Assembly: GCF_028769735.1 (NCBI RefSeq)
Contig: NC_088178.1
Span: 18,054,357-18,118,356 of the forward strand
Length of the DNA: 64,000 nt
Reading direction: 5' to 3'
Source of the DNA: Zonotrichia leucophrys gambelii
Lineage: Eukaryota > Chordata > Aves > Passeriformes > Passerellidae
Below, in pieces: positions 23,121 through 35,286 of this stretch (within the stretch, counting starts at the first letter, position 1; each line of letters starts with the position of its first letter). Both the position numbers and the translations under genes were made by a program. The notes below the pieces were generated by a model. It was not told the DNA's origin and did no database searches. It saw only the letters and a program-made list of their open reading frames with translations.

Positions 23121-26084
23121 TATTCTTTGGAATTTGGGTATCTTTATGTATTTAAGAATTAGCTTCTCTGTTCATGCCACTCTTGTTCTGGTTATCTTTC
23201 AGATTTATTGTTTGGGGGATTTTAAGTTATCAATACAATAAAACAGTCACCTTGGATAGGGGAAGATTGATTAAAATAATTTCTGAATTCAGAAACCGTT
23301 CCTGTTAGTATTTAAAAAAGGGGAATAAATCTGCTTCCTGGACACATGAAAAGTTAGATGAAAGCCAGTTTTCATATTATTTCTATGCTGTGAATGCATA
23401 TTCAAAGTATTCAGGTTACCACAGCAGCTTTACTCTGAAGCTAATACAACATCCGCCAGCCTTTAAGGTAAAAAAGATGTATCTTGATGTGCTGTGAAAT
23501 TTTTAAACTTGTACCACATTGCAAATGTAGCTGGTAGTTCTCACAGTCTGGTGTATTTTTAGACATTGAAAAATTTGGGGCTGAGTGCCTTCTTTCAACA
23601 TGTTCCCATGTCATGGCCTCTTCTCTGCAACTGAAAATGTTTAAAACCAAATTTTATTCTCTCTGATTTCTTTCTCCTGATATTTCTGTTGAAAAGATAA
23701 AATTCAAAGTAATAGAGAGGGGGGAAAGGTCAAAATTGTTCATGGATGCATTGATAAAAACAACCAAAAAACCTGCATGTTCATTTTTCACCAGGGACTG
23801 CCTCAATTAAAATTTCTTCCTGAATTTCTGCTAGCCTTTCTAATTCAAACTGTGACATTGTGTGAATTACTTTCCAATCCAGTGACATAACTCTACATTT
23901 ACACTTAAATATGATTGCTATGCAGTTGGATTTTCCAAATGAAATTATGAAAATGACATAAATTTGTGTTGTGTGTGAATATCAAGGTCATATTTCTCAC
24001 ATATTATTTATCAGTAACATGTTAAAATAGGAAGAGAAATGCATTGTCCAAAACATATATACAGAGAGCAACATAAAAGCAAAAAATCTTGGAATTTTAC
24101 AGACCAATACATTTTTAATGTTTTAAGCCATTATTTATGAGAAATATTTTCAGATGGTTTGCATTCATTTTAATAGCTAGTACCAACTGAGCCTTTATGA
24201 AACATGTTTTTGTTTGTAGTAAGTTCTCTTCTGATTTAATATTGCAACAGAAATTGCTTGATTCCTTCAGTGTCTATGAAGAAACACAATTTTCAAGACA
24301 GGCTTTCATATCTCTTTTAAAAGAAGGAGGGATACCAGCGATACTCTGGGGACTCAAGAGTGCAGATGAAAGAAGGAGGAGGAGGGACATGAGGGAAGAT
24401 TTTATTTTCAGTTTATTTTCAATGTCTCCAGCACAGTTAGTTTGATTTTTGCTCGTGTGTTCCAGATTACAGGTGTTTCCCATCAAGACAAGTGAACTGA
24501 CTTTAATGGCATCCTGCAGAGCTGTGGGCACGGAATACCTTCTGAGAACTGCCAATAATTATTTGTCCTGGCTTTGTTTCTGGAGATTCTACTTAAATTG
24601 GTTCAAAAGCTGGTAATCTGTTTCATCCCTGAAGATTAACCCCCTTGCAAAAAAGGAGGGGAAAAAAAAGTGCTCCACATAATTGAAGAGAATAAAAGAG
24701 CACTGGTTGTATCTTTGTTAAACAAGGGAATGATTTTTAAAGTATGATAAAAGGAGACTTTGGAAGAGCACTCAATACGAAGCACCACTGTTAATACAGC
24801 TTTACCAATTCCCTCAACAGCCTACATCGCAAACACTGGGACTAGAGATAAATCTAAACCTGATAGGACCTAAAACATTTGGTACTTACAAATGCTTATA
24901 TTATAAAACATGCTGATGGCAATATCAACCCCAAGTAGTTACTTACACAATAATTAGATTCACAAACCCCATGCAGTCTGTCATCTCTTGGGCAAGACCA
25001 CGTGAACATGGGTTCACTTATTTCATGGATTTCTCTTTAATGCCTTTTATTTGCAAAAAATTCCTAGATAGAGATGTAGGTTCTTGCACTGCAGCTTTTG
25101 TATCAAGGTTATGAAATGAAAAACCTTTCTTATTTTCGCCACTCTCTGACCACCACAATTCCAATAGCCTGAAGTTTCCTCTGAAAGCTTCAGTTCAGCA
25201 GGACATTTGAATGCTTTGCAAAGTCAGAGCCTAGGAGAAGCGCTGCCTCATGGGAAACTCTTAGAATCTCCAAGATAATTGTCAGGAGACCAAAGAGGAC
25301 AAAAGATGATGGCTGTTATAAATGCATATTTATGTCTGTGTAAAGAGCTACACCTTTTAAACCTAACTACATTTAATATATGTTTATGACATTTCAAAAC
25401 ACCATATATTTGAACTTGGAAGATGAAGCCACTTTGTGACTGGCCATTTGAAAATGCTGTTCACAATGTTCTCAGTTATACTTTCACTTTGCACTTGGCA
25501 TGATCTTGCACAGATAATGCATTTAGCCAATATGCAACAATCATTCAGTCTTCTACTATAATATGGGCTACTGTGCATGGACATGCAAATTCCTTTGTCA
25601 TATGTGTGATTTGCAATGAATAGATTAAAGAGGGAAGTTCGACCAAATCCTGATCCCATTGACATTGAATTGAATAGGAAAATAGGTTGAAGAAAAATGC
25701 CATTAGCTGATATCTATTGATATGTAAAATCTAATTCAGTCCATCTCTGCTTTGATGTTCCTCCTAATAAATTTGAGTGCACTTTCCACAGCCAGATAAA
25801 AGCAGAGTATATTTTATCTTAGAATCAACTATTGTGCAGTCACTTAGTTAATGATTGCATATTTTGAGACTTTTAAGAAGTTCTACAATAGCATAACTTC
25901 AGAAGAGTGCAGCATAACAGGAACCAAGTGTTATTACCTTGATTTCCACAGGAAATTAAATGAGTAGTTGTCAAGCAGGTTGAGTTTTAAAAAACAAATC
26001 TAGTTATGAGACATAATTTCATAACAATGAGTTGGACTTACTAAATGGCACAAAAAGTGCATGATTTTTTTCTCTTTTCTACAG
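23121..26084. other. AT-rich DNA, no gene seen
   Basis: No exon, RNA gene or mobile element is recognised across about 3 kb. Open frames are under 95 codons and show no family motifs. Confidence 0.4.
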
Positions 26085-26235
26085 TCAGAGGAACAGGTGA
26101 TGGATAAGCTGCTGTCAGTATTCAGGAGTATGATGGCTTCAGTCCCAGCCTCAGACATGGAGATAGGTCATGTGAGCCCACAGACAAGGCTGTCTCGTGC
26201 TGTCAGCAGTGCAAATATTGAGATGAGATGCTGAG
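26085..26235 (+). other. exon-shaped segment with splice-like ends (speculative)
   Basis: A polypyrimidine run followed by CTACAG (TTTTTTCTCTTTTCTACAG) precedes position 26085, and GAG|GTAAGA, a near-consensus 5' splice site, follows 26235. The 151 bp between are open in one frame for about 49 codons, closing with TGA one base before the donor. The residues read are rich in Ser and Met and match no family I know. It could be an exon of a long non-coding RNA, a terminal-coding exon of an unseen gene, or a chance pairing of splice-like motifs. Confidence 0.25.
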
Positions 26236-27683
26236 GTAAGACTTGGACAGGGCATAAATTGTGTCACGTTGTGGCCACTCCGAACAACACAGACACAGGC
26301 CAAGTGGGACAGGTCACCTTGGGAAGCCTGAATCAGTGTAACCACACTAATTAAGATATTGCAAATAATGTTTCTAGTGCTGCTTGCAATACTGGCCACA
26401 GCAGTGTCAAGCCTCCTATGAGCTCTCGAACTCACTGAAGCAGCTGGGTAAATGCCCAGATGGTTTGCCCAGAAGAATACATGTGTCACAGTTCTTTTCA
26501 GACTAGCATCTCCAATGGTACTCCAAATACATATGCACAGTCCCCAGCCACCACTGTTAGTACAGTTTAATCATGCCAAAGTATTCCCCTGCTAAGATCC
26601 TCTCCTAAGGGGTGTAAGCAGCTCTTGAAGAACACACTGTGTGCAGCACCCACTTTGCAGGAAAATAAAGCTTTTTCAGCTAAGCATATAATATTTTTTT
26701 ACAAGGATCTGAAAGCCAGATTAGAGAGAACTATAAGAACATGACTGTGTATTATGTCCAATTATCAAATGCTTTTTCTATCATGTTGAATGCACTTTCA
26801 CTGAAATATTTCATACATTCCAGTCTCTCCATCCATAAATTCATCATATCTGAGAGACATCACAGTTAACACATTTTTTAATGGTATGGCAAATACAGAT
26901 AGTGTTTCTATAAGGTAAAAGTAACAGATTTTGTCAAACCACAAACATACTGATATGAGCTCCTGCAGCAAACTGTCCCTCTGTGTAGCCCTAGGTTCCT
27001 TTCAGAGTCATATCAGCTGCCACTTATTTAATGGTGAATATTGCAATTCTAAGAGGACAGGGTCAAGTCCCCAATGGAGTCAGCTGTCATTCTAAATGTA
27101 GTACAATTGTGTTTTATTAAATCATGATAATAAAACAGAGAGAAGGGGAGAATAAAGAGGAAAGAAAAAAAAAAAAACAGTGACTGCTGGTTTAGAGTGA
27201 GTCTACACTGGCATTTTAGTTAGACTTGTTCAAGAGCTTGGGAAGCACACACCTCCCTCAGCCCCAGCCACTGTGCTTTGGCTCACTTCTCTGAGCGGCC
27301 TCAGGATGCACAAACTGAGTTTCTTTCAAGGCCAAATCAACTGGAAGAGATAATCCAAGATAGCACAAATGTGATTCACATGCTCATTCAGTTCACAATA
27401 TCAGATTAGACCTGCTCCAAAACAACTTGCTGAAACGAATTCAGGAGTTTTGTTGTTTTGTTCTCCAGTCCTCTCCTGCTGGGCTGTACTGCCTGCTACA
27501 GTCCTGGAGCCTTACTGACCTCTCTCACTCATCTTGTGAACTCAGTCAATTACTCTTTAAGCTTTCTGATGTTCCTTTTCATGGCTACAAGTCCATTCAG
27601 CCCCTGAAAAATCTGTTTCTGAAGCTAAAGACAAAATATGACATACCAATGGGTTAACAGGCAGAATGCAACAGGATGACTAC
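26236..27683. other. no gene seen
   Basis: Unique-looking sequence with one poly(A) run at about 27164-27178. A 112-codon minus-strand open frame at 26151-26489 overlaps the exon-shaped segment on the other strand and has no recognisable motif. Confidence 0.4.
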
Positions 27684-28289
27684 TGTCGGGTTTTTATCTG
27701 TTTGAAGGGCCTGGAAAGGCCCGGAGTGGCCTTGGGACAGCCCGCGTATCGAAGGACGAGAAGAGGCTTCTGTTCTTCTTTCGGTTTTTATGTTTATTAA
27801 TTGTTTATCTAAAAGATGTTCTTTCAGCCCGACAGAGGTCTGCTCAGCAGTCAGCCATGGGCACACTCTGCCGCTCTCCGTAAAGCCACCTATCTTTATA
27901 CCCATTGTTACGTGTACAATATTTATCATTTTTCCCCAATACCATTTATTCTTATTACTCGGTGCACTTTCAGTAATAACCAATCTGAAAGTGCCACCAT
28001 CACCAAAGAAGATGGAGGAGAAGAAGAAGAAGAAGAAGGACAGGACACACCCCAATTCCTCCATCTTACTTCTCTAAACCCCCCTGTACATAAATCCTAA
28101 ACCCTGTGTCTCACCCTCTAATTAACTAATCCCTTCACCATTCACCCCGGTGAAGCCCTCCTATCCTCATCCTGTGTAGGGTCAAAGTGCAGCCACCAGA
28201 CACTTCTGGCAACATTCCAGGACTCCCGAGCCCCCCAAGGGTGGTCTCGGTGGCCCGGCACCTCAGGACTGAGATCCTGAGATCCGACA
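27684..28289 (-). mobile_element. solo LTR of a class II (ERVK-like) endogenous retrovirus
   Basis: A 606-bp LTR on the minus strand with no internal sequence. It is bounded by TGTCGG and CCGACA, perfect 6-bp inverted ends with the canonical TG...CA. It is flanked by a perfect 6-bp direct repeat GACTAC (27678-27683 and 28290-28295), the target duplication produced on integration. Six base pairs fits alpha/betaretrovirus-like elements. In LTR sense it carries an ATTGG (inverted CCAAT) box, a TATAAA box (complement at 27895-27900) and an AATAAA signal (complement at 27793-27798). It aligns along its length with the LTRs at 39400 and 42025 but with visible divergence, and it ends directly at the U5 terminus without the primer-site units those LTRs carry. 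Recombination between two LTRs of a provirus is the usual origin. Open frames inside it are incidental. Confidence 0.95.
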
Positions 28290-28295
28290 GACTAC

Positions 28296-31200
28296 AGCAA
28301 GTTGGGTCTTCTGCTGCTGCAAATCAGCTTTCCTAGGTTGACTTTAGTGGAGTTATGCTGATTTACATTATCTGAGGATATAATGCAGCATATTTCAGTA
28401 ATTCAAATGCTGATTTCAGCTGGAAGTATGCGTATTATAAACACATGCTGGGGCCCTGAGGGCACTTCTGGTAACATTATTGATTCCTTGAGAAAAGCAT
28501 ACTGGGGTCACTACAGTTTGCACACACATATATTTACATTAATGGAATTAAGGATAGTTCATCTGCAGCTGAATGACTTTTCATGGCTTGACAAGTGTCA
28601 ATCACATGATCTACTTCTAAGTAGTATCTAGCTACTTATAACAGTTGATAACCACAAAAGTAATAAAACACAAGAAAATTAAATTCAAACAGATTTTACT
28701 ACCATAGATGCTATTTTTATTACAGCAACAAGGTCCCCAACCACTCCCCATTGCTTTTTGCTTATGCTTTTCTATTCACCTAGAATCAATTTAAGCAAAG
28801 TATCTGGAGAGGATTTATGTAGAGGCTACAGTACTAGAGCTTTAATTTTTAGTCGAAATCGTCTGAAGTATTGAAATTTCTTCTATTTTCTTTTTTAAAT
28901 TTCTCTTGACTCCGAATGGCTCAGAATATTTTACTAAATCTAAACTATAGCTGAAACACTCTAAAACTGGTGAGGAGAATCTTGCCATTTTAAATATACT
29001 GATATAAAGTTTGTAAAGGGTAGACTTACACCAATAAAAGCATATACAGTTGCACTTGAAAGATTACATGAATGTAGTTATTTCTCTCTTATACAAGTGA
29101 GGTATTAGGTACCTTTATGCTGATTGTGCCTGTAACAGTGGTGGACCTTGTGCCTCTGTCAGCCAGGCTGGTGATTCAGCTATGGCAGAGTCCTTGCCCC
29201 TGGTTCCTGGATACCAGCACACCACAGCACTGAGACATCTGGAAATGTAGGAAACATCCTTAAAGGATCTTTTCTTTGAGCTGAAGGCTGAATAGTGTTA
29301 CAAGAAGATTAATATCTCCTTTGAATCCATAGGTTAAGGAGTGTATTTGAAGTATTTTTGGAGAATCAGTTACTGTGGCAAAAGAGCTATTTAACATAAC
29401 TATATCACTATACTTCTATCAAAAGACCAGGAGTGTGATGAAATAACTCACAGTATGATTTAAACCCTGAGTAGGAAATCTGATATAAAATGAACAGTGT
29501 AACTTTGCTAGCATGCAAAGTTTCTATTACTTAAGTGACTGATTTCCCAGGGCTTTCTGCTCTTGAAAGTTGGTAGAGACATTATAGTTTTATTCATTTA
29601 ACTATCCATCAGCAGTTGGCAAATTTCAAAGTGACACTTATTTTGGCTCCTATTAATCACATTTTTTTCACAGCTGTTACTTGAATTTCCTTTACAGAAT
29701 TTATTAAATTTATATGAACATTGAATCTGTGTCAAACATGACCTGGGAATGACCTTCAGTATAATGAAAATCAAAACCATTTCCCTGTTTTCATTACTAG
29801 ATTTTAACCAATTACTTCAGAATGAGCTCCCTCCCATTGGTTGAGGTTTTCTTCAGGGTAAAAAAACCAATCTCTTTGTGTCATAAATGATGAAATGGAC
29901 ATACAGTGAGAACGAAAAGGGCACAAAATTCCAATTGTAAACAGAAAGCAGGTAGCATATAATTTTTTCCCCAATAGATTTTTTCAAGTGCATTTTTTTC
30001 AATTAAATATCTGAAAGAGCAATTTCTTACCTTTTGCATATGAAGCTCATTACATAAATGGAATATTTGGATTTTAGATTTATAAAACCTGATGGAGTGG
30101 AGGAGGGAGTCAGGAAAGAACAGGGGTGAGGGAAGGGAGGTTAGCAGAAACTTGAATATTTCCAGAGTCAGACATTTGAAGGACTGTTTTTTATAGCTCA
30201 GCTGGGACAATACTGGTCTGTACACTTCCTTTGGCAGGCCTTTTTTTCTTTTTTTAATCTTCAAGATTTACACTCTCAAACAAAATATTTATAAATGGAG
30301 TCCCATTTGTCTGGTTTGAAAAAGAAACGTGTTATGAGCCTGGTTACCAGAGAAGAGTGTAATGAGTTCAGAAAACATATGTTTGAAATTTACTTTAGGT
30401 TTCCAAATTTTAGAGAGATTTTTACCCTCTGGGAGTAATGTAAGTATTTTACCCTTTGAATTAAAGGGAGAAAAAGGTTGCAAATTTAAACTATGCCAGG
30501 CGATAAAAAAAAAATTTGTGTCCTTATCTGAGCCTGACAGATGATGTCTTGGACCCATGGATACAGTCATAGATATACAAGCAACTGATCAAGACTTGAC
30601 ACTTTTAATCTATCTATACAGAAAATATGTTTTTTTAAATAATTCACCAGTCCAGTTTTCTACTTGGATGATGTCCTTAATAATATTTCCTTCCGTGTGA
30701 CTGAGCAAGACAACCAAACCTGTTTTCTTTCCTGAGTTCATGTACCACCTCATGCTCAAATCCTTTACTCAACCTGGCTAATACTAAAGCATGGGTGGGT
30801 GTCCACCATACTTTTCCAAGGCAGAATTCCTGTGGATGTGCCAGAGATGGCTCCAAGCCAGCTTGCAGATCAGCTATGATCAGTCCAGAGCTCAGAGTGT
30901 GCCACAACCTGGGCCTCCCCAGGCCTCCAGGAGCTGAAAACACCTTCACATCATCATCCAGAAGGAAGCTCAGCAGAAGAACCTCTCTGGCAGCTCTCAG
31001 GATGAGCATTTAAACTTCTTCAGAAACTATATGCAAATATTCAATACAAATTGATCTACCTTGTGCTGAAAATTAAACAGGCATGTAGTACAGGCAATTA
31101 ATTCTTACTGTGTATCCCTAGCCCAATATGCTGTTGGAGGAAGGACCTAGGGCAGTAATTAGAAACAACTGGGAAGCATTCCTAGCTGCAGTTACAGTGA

Positions 31201-33203
31201 CTACAGCTTACTCTTGCATGTTTCTGAGACTGGAGAACAAATTCCTCATTGAAAGGTTGGGCATTGGTTTTCAATCTATTTTACGTCTTTCATCAGCTGA
31301 ACAGAGATAACCCAGACCAGTCAAAGGGAAGAAAATAAAACGATTGTGTGAGAACAAAATGCAATATGTGAGAGTATAAAATGCAATATTCACATTGCAG
31401 GGTCAGCTATCTAGTTTTAGGAGTATACCTCAGGCAAATGCTAGTAAAAATGTGTTTGTAAATTATGGACTTTGAATAAAATGGAGCAGATTAAATATAT
31501 AGGTGATAATTTCTAGTGAAATACTCTATGAGAAAAAAAAAAAAAAGAAAAAGCAGAATTTTGCACAGATAGAAGGTGGTTTTTTTGCCCATGGGGAGAT
31601 CAGCAGTTGGGAGAGAATTACAGTAGTCTATCTTGAAAAAAAAAATCTAACTAAGCTGTTTGCTGCTCTTGGCATTTTAGGTTCATTGGAAATATTTCAT
31701 ACCTCATCACCAATAATGACAGCAACAGAAAACAACTTTATATTTTAAGCCTTGCTAATGATTTTGTTGCTGAAGAATAAGAGAAATCTGATTTGTATAA
31801 ATTGACATAGGCAAAACTGGATAACACAAAAGAATAATGAAAAATAAACAAATATATAAATTAGTTTCTAAAATGCTATGATTTTAGAGCCATACAGATA
31901 TACTATTTCAATCTATATTAGGCATATTAGATATTCAGCAAATATATGCATGGTATAAAAAGATATATATGGTCAAATATCAATATTCTTCCAATCATCC
32001 TTGTAAGGAAATCTTTCCCTTAAAGGCTTTGGCTGAATTGAGATACTCCTGAAGCTTTCCAATAAATGTTTTGGCCATCAGCTGGATACAGCCATAGTGA
32101 AAGCATGGCTTCATTCTCTCACAGAGCCTCTTTCTTCTTATATGTGTTAGCTAACCTGTTGTTTAATTAAGGACTTGTCTAAGTTATAAGCTCAGACACT
32201 GACTTTTCATTAATCACTACTTAAAATAATACAAATCTCTAGTCATTCAGTTGAGATTCTTTGTCATCCAAGGACTCCACTCTGTTGTGATAATGACTTT
32301 TTAAACAACTTGGAGTTCTAAACCCAAGGCTAAGCTGAAGACCACCCAAATGCTCCCAGAACCATCAGATGGCAGGAGCATTGAGTCTCATTAGTAATCA
32401 AATGAACATTAACTTTTTTTGGTGTGTTTCTATTTTTCTTTCATTTAGATTAGTGCAATTTATTTAACAGTGTAACTAATGCTTTAAGCCAGTTTCACAT
32501 TTCTCATCCTAGGCTGGAACCAACTCTAATGAGAGCTCTTGTGTGTCCAGGATTTCTGCTCAGTTGTTAAAGGAAAAAAAAATAAAGAGAGATAAATTTT
32601 GTATAAGAGGTTAGAAGAATTATTGCATCTAAGGCTAATACGTCTTTTTGACAAAGAGGTAACACCAAATGCCCTACATCCTTTTACATACAGGCTTGTA
32701 TTTCACAGATATTTTTAGTAGCTCTTCATAATATTTCTGATATTTCTATTTTTGTAAACTTACTTCTTAAAAGTCTTAAAGGGAATTCAGAATACAAGGC
32801 ATTTATTGATAGAATAAAAATAAAACAATCAGAAAAGCAAAAGCAGGACATAGAGTTGTCTAGGATGCCAAAAATCAACCATTTGATGTAAAACTTAAAT
32901 ACTGGTTCTATCCACAAACTATCAAACCTAACTCCAAGACAAATATTAACATCAGAAGAACTTTTACAAAATACAGGCCAAAAAGTTACTGTACTATGGA
33001 GTAATGGAAAAATGTATCATTTGGATAAGATAATACTGTGTTTGTAGCCTGGAACTGCTATGGATCTGCAGCCCTGGCTGGTAAGTGGAAATTCATCTTT
33101 ACACCACTTTTATTTTCCTGAAATAAAAGAGATATTTTGATATATTGTACCTGACTCTAGTAGACAATGACTGATTAACTTATTTATTTATTTGCTTAAT
33201 TCC
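28296..33203. other. AT-rich DNA, no gene seen
   Basis: About 4.9 kb without a recognisable exon, RNA gene or mobile element. Poly(A) runs occur near 30507 and 31531. The longest open frames (127 codons at 29881-30264 and 110 codons at 30677-31009, both minus strand) show no domain or splice context. Confidence 0.4.
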
Positions 33204-33257
33204 CAGAAGAATCAGAGAATATGTTGAGTTGCAAAGGACTGACAAGGATCATTAGCT
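33204..33257 (-). mobile_element. CR1 LINE 3' end scrap, antisense
   Basis: AGAATCAGAGAATATGTTGAG followed by GACAAGGATCATT resembles the reverse complement of an avian CR1 3' end (usual form: AGAATCACAGAATGG, then a GGGTTGGAAGGGACC-like block, then AAGATCAT). Only about 50 bp survive and the match is worn. Confidence 0.55.
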
Positions 33258-33299
33258 ACTGAGGAGAGGGCTCCTAAAGCTATAGGAAAACTGAAGTTT

Positions 33300-33392
33300 A
33301 ATACAATTAATATTATTAAAATATTTAAAATTTAAAAAAAATTAAAAATATTTAAAAACAGTTAAAATAATTTAAACAATTAATATTAGCAA
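33300..33392. repeat. AT-only low-complexity tract
   Basis: Nearly 90 bases of interspersed TTTAAAA, ATTAAAA and AATATT runs with only a handful of G/C bases. Confidence 0.8.
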
Positions 33393-35221
33393 CTCATACA
33401 CACATTTTTACACTCTCTTATGAGACAATACAGGTGAAGTATGAACATCAAATGTTTCTTGGCACTCCAGACCTTTTATATCAAAATTGAAGGTGATTTC
33501 CTATTTTAATTGCAAAACTTGTAATTTAGGAATTTTTAATAACCGTGCTTTAATTTGTCTTGAAATGAATGTTGCAGTCAATTTACCCAAGAGGTTGCAG
33601 TCTCTGTAATTTTTCAGACTACTTACCTCAAGACATGGAACAATCAGGACATGAGGCTGAACATCTGAAAGCACTGTTTTGAAGGCCTCCAGTGATACAG
33701 TTACATGAAATTGATGTAATTTTTAATCATGGGAACAGCTTGTTCTTTCTTCAATTTATATTAAAAAAATTAAAAATTATAAAGGGAGTAGAATTCTGTC
33801 TCTCTAAATGAAATACCTGTCTGCATGCTGTGTCATGCAGATGCTTTTCAGTACATGTTGATCTAACAGATGAATGATAAGTGTCCACATAGCCTCATGA
33901 TTAAATTCACTGAATATTAATAGTCCATAATCATTTGACTTAGGAAAGGACTGCTGGAAATATTGACCACAAAATCTCTTCTAGTCTTTCTTCTATGTCA
34001 AAGGCAGATAACCACTAAAAAAATCCCTCTTCTTGCCTCAGCCATGATGTAAATGTAGGAGCCCATCCTGCAAGCCATGCCCACAGGCTCGCTGCGGGCA
34101 GGGTTAGCAGGAGGAGCACATGAGAACTGCCAAGATAAAGGTCTTTCAGCAGAACAAGACTTGGGGCTCAAAAGTCACAGGTGCTCTTCCCCTGTCTGAC
34201 TGCAGAATTCAACGACATTCTATTGAAATGTAGCTAATGTAGCACATTGGCAAACAGCCAACTCCCACTCAACACTATTTCGGTGATGATAGAGGAAATT
34301 TTTGCCTACCTGCATACGTAATGTTCACATGACATGAAAACAATCAGGCACCTTTGAAAAGTTATAAACAAAATGTAAGTTTTCAAAGCTCCAGACAATT
34401 CAGTAGACAGAGGCTCAATAACTATTTTTTGTAATAACTTTCTAGTGGTATTTGATTTCCTTTGCTGGACAAGATACTCCATTCCCATGTGAACATGCAC
34501 GTACATTTAATAAATTATTTTATCCACTCCTACAGTTATTGGCATTTAGTCTTCCTGCTGTAAAATCAGAATAGAAATGGCGACAAGGCCTTGAATTGAA
34601 ATTACAAATGCGCTTTTTCATGGGGTGTTTTTTGACTTTGAAGGTACTTCTGTACACCCTGATGTTTGGGAAACTTGGTTCATATTATTACAACAGTATT
34701 TGTTCCCCTTCAGTGAGGTTCAGATAGAGGTTTTGTACTCTCTCAAGTACAATAAATGTCACGATGCTCTTGTGTGGTTTTCCACAGTATGTGGTCCTGT
34801 ACACCTCTTGCCAAGTTTTAACTGTACAGTCAAGATTTTTGGATAGGGTTACTGGAAGAAAACTGAATGGATCACTCTCTTCTGCTGTCTGTCCTAAGAA
34901 ATCGCTTCTAGGTTGATTAGTTCAGGAAGCAGAAGAGTAATTAATCTCTCTACTACACTTGTAGCTAGAAAACATAGTCTCAGATTACTGGGCATGACTG
35001 ATTTTCCTCTGTGCAGTAGTTGTAGTTCTTTTACCCACCTCCCACTCTTTTGATAAAAGACTGCATGTCATGTTACAAGATGAAATTTTTTTGATTGTTA
35101 GCAAGAAGATTGACTTTAAAATACAGAATGTATGTACTATTTGCGCTTCCTATGTGGGCTTGAAAAATAATTCAGTCGTCTGTTCAAATGTGTTGAGTTT
35201 TTATCAAAACTAAGGGGGGTG
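33393..35221. other. no gene seen
   Basis: Unique-looking AT-rich DNA. No gene or mobile element is recognised. Confidence 0.4.
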
Positions 35222-35286
35222 GTGGTTGACAGTTGGACTCAAAGATCTTCAAGGTCTCTTCCAACCTTGATGATTCTATGATTCTG
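35222..35286 (+). mobile_element. CR1 LINE 3' terminus, very short copy
   Basis: TTGGACTCAAAGATCTTCAAGG, then TCTCTTCCAACCTTGATG, then the 8-bp tail repeat ATTCTATG, gives the standard avian CR1 3' end. Only about 65 bp remain, so this is an extreme 5' truncation. The tail is better preserved than in the copy at 14.2-14.5 kb, so this copy is probably younger. Confidence 0.88.

Noticed and set aside
30677..31009. 110-codon minus-strand frame as a possible gene
   Set aside because: No domain, no splice sites in consistent phase and no family resemblance.
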